Shown piece by piece: positions 13,601 to 26,000 of a DNA stretch of 64,000 nt. Made by a program: the position numbers and the translations under genes. Under the pieces are notes generated by a model. That model worked only from the letters and a program-made list of their open reading frames with translations, was not told where the DNA came from and ran no database searches. Source of the DNA: Zoroaster sp. YZ-2022 (taxonomy: Eukaryota; Echinodermata; Asteroidea; Forcipulatida; Zoroasteridae); assembly GCA_029582265.1 (NCBI GenBank), contig CM055827.1, forward strand, positions 37,292,760 through 37,356,759. The letters run 5' to 3'. Numbering within the stretch: position 1 is the stretch's first letter; each line of letters opens with the position of its first letter.

Positions 13601-15799
13601 GCACACTTTGTGTGAACAGATGGTGATACACCTGAAGGGCAAACTGGTGGGCCTGACCACGGCACTCAACCCGATGGTGCTATGAAGACGGCAAGACTTT
13701 CAAATGCCCACTGGAGGCTCTTGGGACCCACAATCTATTCCAATGGGGATAGTGACCTTCGTGTGCTAATGGAGCTGACCCCACACCCAATATCCGACCG
13801 TATCGATGGGGTTGAGGGAAGTGAGTTATGGAGGGTTGGTATCTTTGCAAACCGCAACGAGGAGGGGACACACCCTCTGAAGGTCAACTATGAAAGGCAG
13901 ATTCTAAGTCAGGAGGACCGTGATCAGAGCCTGATTCCACCCAACACACTGAACTTTGACATCTCTACGACCTTTGACTTACGGAGGGCACACTGTAGTA
14001 GCGAGTATCCCTTCTTGTGTCTAGAGATTGCCAAGGGAGAGACTGCATGGCCAGACTTTCACCTGCCTTTTCCCAATGGAGCTCTTGCCTTTGTGACGTG
14101 CCAGCGTTCTCCGTGCCTTGAAAGTGAGTATAATAGCCGATATAAACACAAAACCCAATTTGTTTAAAATTATTCTTTCAGCCAATTATCTGCCGTTATA
14201 GAAAATCTGACGTTTTCTATTTTTTTTACAAAGAAAATCCGATTACTGTAAACTTTAGTTTTATATTTTCATAAAGCAAGTAGAATGTACAATTTATGAT
14301 AAACAATACTGTCAAAGCAAACGGGACTCAAACATTAAATAATATTGTTTTTGTCTCTTACTATAATAACGTAAGTCCTATTTATTTTATTTCACCTGGG
14401 GAGACCTTTCAGTGAAACACTGTTTTTCAAAGGTGCCCAGGAAACAAGGGCGCTTGCTATGTGAACCAGAAACACCGGGGTAAACCCCTTACTCTTCCAC
14501 GATAAGTGTTCTGGGTTCTTTTACGTGCATTACTTAATCTAGTACACGGGTCCTACGGCTTATCGTCCCATCCGAAGGACGAAGCAATATGGTCAAGTGT
14601 CTTGCTCAGAGACACAAGAGTCGAGACCGGCCAGGCCATATTCTGAGAACACCTTGATTCCGATGCACTAGACCGCTCGGCCACGACACTCCATGACACT
14701 TCACACTTTTGAATGCAAATTAATTGTTTTTCATTACTTGACAGCTGATACACGGGTGCATAGCAACGTACCAGTGGTTACCGTGACTTCAGTCAACATT
14801 GGCGGTGTAACTATACGGCCTGACATAACGAACCGTCTGTTTATGGATGTAAGGGTAAATCTGGCAGCCGAGAGCTCCACTATCAGAGGAGCCAATCTAT
14901 GGCGTCTTGAAATGTGGGGAAGCACAAATCCCAACGGACGGGGACCACGAATTAACTCAAATGATCAAGCCCTCTCAGAAACACAATCTGATCGAAGCTA
15001 TGTGCCACCTGAACCCTTGATGTTCGCTGCAGTTCCATTTGATTTGGACATGAGAGGCCAAAGATGTGGGGATGTTACCCACGTCTGTGCAGCCATTTCT
15101 AAGTTGGACAATGCAGTTCCACAATTTGCTCTTGAGGCAACCCCAAACAATGATGTGCTGACTACATGTCGACCTGTTGATTGCAGTAGTAAGTGTCAAA
15201 CACATATATCAACTTTAAAGCCAAAACTTTCTTGCATTTGGGCAGTTAAAAAATTACTAAAAATACCTAACATAAGTGGAAATCCAAATTATTATTTTTT
15301 GTAATCTTTGTAATCATATTGAAGTATAATGAACTATTTTGTTTTCCCGTCCTTTCTAGATCCCCTTCCTTCTCAGATTACAGTCACTGGACTCTCACTT
15401 TTCCAAACGGTACATACAACACTCTACGCAAACCAACAGAACAGCCTGATCCTAGGCATCCGTGTGAACTACAATACTGCACATAGTGTCAGCTTCACAG
15501 GAACCGACTTATGGAGGTTAGCGATGTGGATGTCTCCTAAGGCAAACGGCAAAGGCAAGAAACTAAGAGCCGTGAATCAAATCTTGAATGCTAGCGAGGC
15601 CTCACGACCTTTTGTGGTTGGTCACGATCTTCAGTTTGAGGGTATAGAATACAATGTAAACCTCATGGGAAAGAGGTGTAAGGATGCTAGATATGTATGC
15701 GCGACGCTAACCAAGAATGCCCAATCAAGCGAACCCTATGAACTCATTGCCAGCAATAAAAAGGTTCTGACAAAGTGCCTAGCCGTCAACTGTGCCTGA
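104..15799 (+). CDS. Secreted multi-domain protein: 3 Kazal + 12 R domains (partial, 5' end missing)
   Basis: Seventeen coding exons read in one continuous frame: 104-247, 1055-1195, 3860-4291, 4686-4862, 5860-6100, 6449-6654, 7253-7708, 8188-8676, 8802-9293, 9735-10268, 10574-11050, 11495-11962, 12298-12542, 13096-13312, 13620-14123, 14745-15188, 15360-15799 (stop TGA at 15797). They encode about 2035 residues. The domain order is Kazal, Kazal, R1, Kazal, R2-R12. Kazal domains are extracellular serine-protease inhibitor or matrix modules. I do not recognise R, whose function is unknown; each copy has a core like LWRxGLYGS and four conserved cysteines. Almost all exons begin and end in phase 1, the signature of exon shuffling and tandem exon duplication. 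No membrane segment is visible, so the protein is probably secreted. The start, signal peptide and any further domains lie upstream of the window. Confidence 0.88.
860..1025 (+). repeat. Diverged copy of the tRNA-like element (family A)
   Basis: It resembles the copies near 1478 and 47200: a segment with CCCTGGCTAC, a decayed tRNA-like part from about 945, then TTTTCTTTG. It lies in the intron before Kazal 2 and ends about 30 bp before that exon. Confidence 0.5.
1055..1195 (+). CDS. Kazal domain 2 exon
   Basis: Phase-1/phase-1 exon with ACAG acceptor and GTATG donor. Six cysteines in Kazal spacing around CATDGVTYDNLC. P1 is Thr by position. It is followed by a 2.66-kb intron. Confidence 0.87.
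1443..1692. repeat. (TA)n microsatellite interrupted by a tRNA-like repeat
   Basis: Alternating TA at 1443-1477 and 1636-1692, split by the family A element. It lies in the 1196-3859 intron. The rest of that intron (about 1700-3850) is AT-rich, and I see no gene in it. Confidence 0.9.
1478..1631 (+). repeat. tRNA-like repeat (family A) nested in (TA)n
   Basis: The tRNA-like part is 1541-1613: box A TAGCTCAGTTGG, box B GGCTCGAGTCC (one mismatch), acceptor stem GGCTGGT, CCA end, then TTTTT. It is preceded by about 63 bp that are also shared with the copy at 47199. It is flanked by (TA)n at 1443-1477 and 1636-1692. The anticodon arm is imperfect, so it is a retroposed element rather than a working tRNA gene. 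Confidence 0.75.
3860..4291 (+). CDS. R domain 1 exon
   Basis: Single phase-1/phase-1 exon of 144 codons. It contains GLWKLGIYG, then DDGWCDK, then IPQILSDTQ, then the cysteine core IIGCEDLPYICTEFSKGDD and SCFQLEC. R1 has two extra cysteines (YGCRYDDGWC) not seen in the other copies, which may form a local disulfide. Confidence 0.8.
4686..4862 (+). CDS. Kazal domain 3 exon
   Basis: Phase-1/phase-1 exon. The Kazal core is CGSDGVTYNTEC, with cysteines at CRYEC, VC, EC, RC and PC. The last cysteine is farther from the fifth than in domains 1 and 2. P1 is Gly by position, so inhibition is doubtful. Confidence 0.86.
5008..5462. repeat. 39-bp minisatellite, 12 copies
   Basis: Twelve head-to-tail copies of a unit of about 39 bp containing CCCCCAAATACATGAGAG, some shortened by 1-4 bases. 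It lies in the intron between Kazal 3 and R2. Because 39 is a multiple of 3, it keeps long frames open on both strands, but these have no other coding support. Confidence 0.95.
5860..6654 (+). CDS. R domain 2 (two exons)
   Basis: Exons 5860-6100 and 6449-6654 are joined in phase 2 inside the domain, unlike most R copies. Exon one holds MNLWRMGLYGSRFQDGSG and VPQLLDSLQ. Exon two holds the cysteine half: VGCSHYKFICLEFTKGDSP then IACQQVPC. Confidence 0.82.
7253..7708 (+). CDS. R domain 3 exon
   Basis: Single exon of 152 codons. Core NLLRVGIFGSKN, then VGCSEYGFLCAELAKSD, then IICKEIPC. The first aromatic of the usual LWR motif is replaced by Leu, so this copy is somewhat divergent. Confidence 0.82.
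8188..8676 (+). CDS. R domain 4 exon
   Basis: Single exon of 163 codons. Core GLWRVGLYASEDSDPMGT, NPQILSYADQ, LGCGQLNYICLEFTRG and SCKPWPC. A polar linker precedes the domain. Confidence 0.83.
8802..9293 (+). CDS. R domain 5 exon with repeated linker
   Basis: The exon opens with a short duplicated Asp/Gly/Ser-rich linker (DRGGSDVAP then DHGGSDAPP). The domain follows with NNLWKVGLFGSDTSDGTG, IGCRHSYLCIQFSKNRYS and SCQRLPC. It is very close to R6 and R7, so these three arose by recent tandem exon duplication. Confidence 0.85.
9735..10268 (+). CDS. R domain 6 exon with Gly/His-rich linker
   Basis: The first 45 or so codons are a low-complexity Gly/Thr/Ser/His linker (GHGGGTTGGHG and similar), the longest linker in the gene. 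The domain then reads YNLWKISLFGSDNADGSG, LGCSKSYLCIDFGKNSYS and SCKRISC. Confidence 0.85.
10574..11050 (+). CDS. R domain 7 exon
   Basis: Core YNLWKVGLFASDNSDGTG, IGCGHPYLCIQFGKNRYS and SCQRVSC. It is the closest relative of R5, sharing the RLTPHPL stretch and the FGKNRYS core, with a short Gly/Asp linker at the start. Confidence 0.85.
11495..11962 (+). CDS. R domain 8 exon
   Basis: Core KRLWRLGLYGNMYKDGSA, YAEQILTPKQ, FGCDLHRYLCIEFAQHSQP and SCRPYFC. The exon keeps phase 1 at both ends. Confidence 0.83.
12298..13312 (+). CDS. R domain 9 (two exons, second ends in a GC donor)
   Basis: Exons 12298-12542 and 13096-13312 are joined in phase 0. Exon one has HLWRIGVYGSRNQRGG and ends at YDPQ. 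Exon two has LGCGQYRYFCVEFGKDRL and NCQRVLC. The second exon ends at AG with intron start GCAAGT. This is a GC-AG intron, and the frame into R10 confirms it. Confidence 0.8.
13620..14123 (+). CDS. R domain 10 exon
   Basis: A polar Gly/Asp linker is followed by ELWRVGIFANRNEEGT, ERQILSQEDR, CSSEYPFLCLEIAKGE and TCQRSPC. The usual Gly before the first core cysteine is replaced (RRAHC). Confidence 0.82.
14397..14695 (-). repeat. tRNA-headed SINE (family B head, alternative body)
   Basis: Read on the minus strand it starts GTGTCGTGGCCGAGCGG (box A of a long-variable-arm tRNA), then GAGCAAGACACTTGACC, then a body that differs from the copies at 24766 and 36526. It lies in the intron before R11. 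Confidence 0.7.
14745..15188 (+). CDS. R domain 11 exon (divergent)
   Basis: Core NLWRLEMWGSTNPNGRG, RCGDVTHVCAAISKLDN and TCRPVDC. R11 and R12 share a W in place of the usual Y/F of the LYGS motif and form a separate subgroup. A minus-strand SINE ends about 50 bp upstream of the acceptor. Confidence 0.8.
15360..15799 (+). CDS. R domain 12, terminal exon
   Basis: Core DLWRLAMWMSPKANGKG, RCKDARYVCATLTKN and KCLAVNC. The stop TGA follows one residue after the last cysteine, so there is no C-terminal tail, membrane anchor or further domain. Confidence 0.84.
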
Positions 15800-17615
15800 T
15801 ATGTTCGGTGAAGGAACAATTAACAAGCTTTGTTTTAGAATTACTAACCCAACACATGATAACATTATGCATGACTATGTTTGCTTTTTAAATATGCAGT
15901 GAGAAATAATGAAAAAAAAAAGCTTTTCAATATTTCTGTAATATTAAAAAAGGTGTTGCTTATAATATATTCGTAGAGTAGATTTCATGCATACTGCCCA
16001 TTTGAACAATATCCACTACTTTATATTTTTACTGCTTTTCATTAAAACTATAATTTGAGTGTTCAAAGATTTGAGTATCTCAAGCCGACCACCATGATCT
16101 AGAAATTTAGTTCTTACTTAACCTGGGGTAACCTGGGGAGATCAGTAAGCGTGCCATAATTCTGCTTCATTTTGTACCAGTATTCAGATTTAAGATGTTG
16201 AATACTAACCAAGTGGAGGACTGCTATTATTGTCACTGAGAAAATATCACTTCACTGAATTGCTTCTTTTTGGTAATTAGGATTGGTAATTATGGATAAG
16301 GTTACATATGTTTGATTAATAGTGGAAATATTAATTGGATGTACACTCCCCACGGGAGTTGAGAAGGCCTTCAAGAATGACAAATAATAATAAATCCATT
16401 ATAGTTTATACAAATATGGTTTATAAATTCCATATCTGAAATTTATTCTTGACAAACTGAAGAGACAAATTGGGAGAGATTATATCATACTGTACATTAT
16501 AAGATACAATAGAGTAACATTTGGTAATATTTTTGCTTAAACATTATAAAGACTGTAATGCTTTGAATGCATGGAAGGTCGTTTGCAAAAACATTGATCA
16601 TTCTCTTTTGGAGTTATTGTGCAAAGAACTGGATGGTTTTACTAGTCGTATCAAACAATTTACTCTAGTCTTCCCATCGGTTGGTCCAATCTTGACCTTT
16701 TGCTATCTGCCCAAGTTTGTATGTTTATATTTCAATTTAGACAACTGTTTTTTTTCTCAATACATTACTAATTTGGACACTTTCAGATGGCCTGGTTGGT
16801 CATGGGGTCATTATAACACTGTCTCAACCTGCTAAACATCGTTTGCCGTCGGTGGTTAGCAACATGTATCCAGTTCTTATTTAAGGAATATAGGAGTGTT
16901 GTGGTCAAATCTATTTCCTGCTAGATATACCACTGCTGAAATAAGTCTCCAAAACACACATTGGTCCAAATACTTAGGTAAAATATCCAATAATTCTAAT
17001 ATCCTCACAACTCAAAAGAGAAAACACAGTTTTATTGCAAAAGAACTCACTTTACATCAATGCTTCAGAATACATGGTGAAATAAACCTTTTATATTTAG
17101 AACAAGAACACACAAAATGTTATCCTTATTTTAACATTTTCATTGAGTAATATACTACCTCTGCATGCTTTTTACTTGATGGAATCAGGCCATCGGTTTT
17201 ACAGGAATACGGAGGAATACAAATAAACATTTGGCTTCATTTGTCCCCAACTGCCTTCAACTTCAAACCAGAGGAGTTTATGATTTTTGTTTGGAACAGT
17301 TCTTGAAATTGTACATCCTGGTCGTTTTCCAAAACATCTATAATTAAAGGAAAGTTTGGGATAGTTTCATTACACAGAAACTATGTTCTTATTTTAGACA
17401 AGAAAGAAATTAAAATTTTGAAATTATCTCATACTCTTGATGTGCATTGTGATACTTTCCTCTGTTGATTTTACTGACCCATTCTGACAAAATAAGTTCC
17501 TACATTTCTGAGAAACTTAAAACAAAAATTATCATCTGTTATCTGGTGGATAGAGGGCAGCAATACCATAGTGACACAATTTCTTGATGCATACATGAAT
17601 TGTGAAATTACTTCT
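15800..17615. other. Convergent intergenic region, 3' ends of two genes
   Basis: This lies between the R-domain gene (+) and TSTD2 (-). Possible poly(A) signals for the + gene are ATTAAA near 16041 and AATAAA near 16389. For TSTD2, an AATAAA on the minus strand lies near 17031. Open frames of 60-105 codons occur but have no splice support, family motif or recognisable protein, so I see no gene here. Confidence 0.5.
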
Positions 17616-22635
<5,020 letters not shown>

Positions 22636-22951
22636 TATTATCTTCACTTAAAAATTAGTAAACTATTCCAGTTGAAAATGCTAATGACTACGGAATTCAG
22701 AAAATGATAATTCCAGCAAATACATGTAAACTACTACTGTACGGCTACAGGAAAATTAAGAAAGGTGATTAAAGTGCGCCCTCAAGAGTTATAAATATAT
22801 AAAAAGATATAACGTCAGTTCCCAATCTTAAGTTGTATTGTATTAATTATAAATGAATATTATTACAATTCATCGAAAAGTATCCAGACTCAGGCAAAAG
22901 TGCCCACTAACAGTAACACTTCATATCATTCATGGAAAACATTTAGTTAGC
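22636..22951. promoter_or_regulatory. Divergent TSTD2/SAC3D1 promoter region
   Basis: About 316 bp separate the two start codons on opposite strands, so both promoters and 5' UTRs must lie here unless upstream non-coding exons exist. An AT-rich TATA-like stretch lies at about 22789-22806, next to an AACGTCAG (half CRE-like) site near 22811. The assignment is inferred from spacing. Confidence 0.55.
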
Positions 22952-23016
22952 ATGATGAGGAACAACCAAATTGTAGGAAAATGTATGGACATGTGTCCTG
23001 AACAAGAGAGGAAAAC
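22952..23016 (+). CDS. SAC3D1: SAC3D1 first coding exon
   Basis: The 65-nt exon encodes MMRNNQ... with the CMDMCPEQER signature. It ends in phase 2 and joins RELQMRLHPLE in the exon at 24031. The short length means simple ORF finding misses it. Confidence 0.88.
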
Positions 23017-23044
23017 GTAAGCTTAACGTTAAATAATAATAATA

Positions 23045-23085
<41 letters not shown>

Positions 23086-26000
23086 TGGACTTATAATATA
23101 GCGCACGTATCCACCAAACTGGTGCTCAAGGCGCATTACATTATTACCCCTGCTCATCAGGCTCATAAATCATTCCTGAAACCATCTCAGCTCCCTGGGG
23201 AGTATACAGCTCAATTGCTGCCATTATTACAGCGCATACAGGGCTAATCAAACACAACAACCAACTGTTGTTGTTGTTGTTGTAATGTAAGTTTTAATGG
23301 CACTATAGTCTATGGCATTTGATGTGCCCTGTGTGCCAAAGACTGTGAATGCGGTTAGCTGTACTGGGAAAGAGGTTAGCTGTAAAGGAAAGAAAATATC
23401 TATGTAAGTTGGGGGCGCCAGTAATCCTCCAGACATATGGTGTCACTATTTTCCCGCGAGGTCGGACCGTGTACCGTCAACAACAACCAACTCCCTCACA
23501 GACACAGGTACCCATTTACCCCTGGGTGGAGAGAAGCAATTATGGTAAAGTGTCTTGCTCAGGGACACAAGCACCATGGTCATGGTTGGGATTCGAACCC
23601 ACATTCTGACGACTCAGCCATCGGAACACAAATCCGATGCACTAAACCGCTCGACCATGGCATTCCATTAGACATATCAATAACTGTATCTAATCGAAAT
23701 CAATCTCCGTCATTATCATGTCCGTACAGTTGCACCTGCCTTGCGTAACTGTTTCTGTTAGACAGAATAACGTTGTCGTCTAGGTTATAGCATGGAGGAA
23801 GGAAGAGATCTTCCTTCCTCCATGGTTATAGCATATTTCAACCTCGTCCAGGACCAACAGTCTGCTTTGCAATGCTGATTGGTTACTTCAAAATATACGC
23901 AAAAATAGTTTGAATAAAGACTAGACCTGACTGAAGAATAAAGTGAAAAAAGTGTTGTCATAATCATTTGTTTCATGATCATTATTTGTTTGAAACAGTT
24001 TTTATTTGATATTTTTCTCTCATTTTGTAGGCGTGAGTTGCAAATGAGACTACATCCACTAGAGATTACTCCAGGCACAGAGGATTCAAAAAGGTTTAAA
24101 TACAATATGAAAGTTTCCTCAGAGTTATAAATGCTCATTGCCTGATGTGGTCAGGAAGACTATACCATGGCCATTCCGCATATACTTTTTATAGTTTATT
24201 TCAGTGTATAGAATCATATGGGCAGTTGTAACTCTGATTAGGGTTTATATACTGGTTTATAAGTTAAGCTTGTTGTAACAGATTGTTAACAAGATGATGT
24301 AATGTGACAATTTTGAGTTTAGTAGGGCCTAAGTCTTTAAAGGGGCAATATTGTCACGATCAATAGGGCATATGGAATCGGAGTGCTTTTTTTTAGGTTT
24401 CCTTCCTCCATGGATTAATTCAGTAACTGAAAATAATACCTCACCCACATGATAAGGTCATATTACCATTGCTGCTGCATAAATGAGCCACTAATTTTCA
24501 GTCACTGTGTTCGTCTTAAACTAGGACTTTGATTCTATGCCCTGTTGAAACTCTATTCTGATCGTGACAATACTGCCCCTTTAAAAGCAGACATTGTTAG
24601 TCAATTATTACTCAGCTGAGTAACGTGACATCTCTGTCACTATCAAATTGAATTTCAAGAGTCATGCTTGTTTCCAGAAAAAAAATGTGTTTGATTTATT
24701 ATAATATTATTATGCTAATTTAAGAACAAAACAGTGTATTTGTTTTGAAAAAATACTATTACTTGTGGAGTGTCGTGGCCGAGCGGTCTAGCTTACCAGA
24801 CTCAAGTTATGGTGTTAGCAGCAGAATGTGGGTTCGAATCCTGGCCGTGACACTTGTGTCCTTGAGCAAGACACTTAACCATAATTGCTTCTCTCCACCC
24901 AGGGGTTAAATGGGTACCTGTGAGGGCAGAATTGGTTGATTAGCCCTATATGCGCTGTAATGGCAGCAATTGAGCTGTATACTCCCCAGGGAGCTGAGAT
25001 GGTTTCAGGAATGATTTATGAGCCTTATGAGCCTTATGAGCAGGGGTAATAATATAATGTGCCCTGAGCACCACTCAGTTGGAGGATACGTGCGCTAAAT
25101 AAGTCCACACATTATTATTATTACATCATTATTATTATTATTACTTGCTCTTTCAGACCCAAAGCAAATCTCTTGACCACAATCAAGGAGTACTCCCGAC
25201 CAGCCGCAGGAAAAGCTGATGCCTTGACCTCTGACCTACGACCTCCCGAAGTGTTACTGAAAACTGCACACTATATGATCAACAGGTAGGTACAAGAATC
25301 CTGAGCTTATAGGTGTGCAAAAACATTAAGTTGTTTACAAAACCTTGAAAAACTGCAGGTTTCATAGCAAAAACCTGTTTGAAACATTATACTTTAAAAC
25401 TCAGAAATTATTAAGATATTTTATAACAACTTATAAATGATTTTAACGATCTTGTTTAAATGGAAAGTTTAAATGAATAAATAAACTATTTTTGGCATCA
25501 AAACCTCATATTTTGATAACTGCGATTTTGGACAATTACTATAATGTACACTATGACTAATCTAAATGATATAGTTTTGTCAACTTTTCATTGGTTGGTT
25601 CACTTTATCTCAATTGTTGTCTGTTGACAGGATTATACCAAGGAGTGATTATCATTATGTGACGCTGTATGACTTCGTATTTGATCGACTTCGCAGTATA
25701 AGACAAGACTTAGTGATACAGAGAGCTTCAGGATTGCAGTGTATGCAAATACTGGAAATGGCTGTAAGATTCCATCTGTATTCTGGATACAGGTAAATAT
25801 AAAAACAACATGTATCCAGTATCAACAAAAAACACTTAAAAACTTTAAGCACATGTGCTTTCAATCTGAATCCAATCCTGTTTCTGAAATTGGTCAGACT
25901 TTGCATGCCTAACTGAGTTATCCAAAATTGTGTTAGCAAATATGCTGAATGTGTTGCAATACTAGACATCAATGGATTTCAAGACATGGTTGATACAGAG

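Noticed and set aside
16521..17150. Possible small genes in the intergenic region
   Set aside because: No splice-supported extension, motif or similarity; AT-rich random frames are expected.
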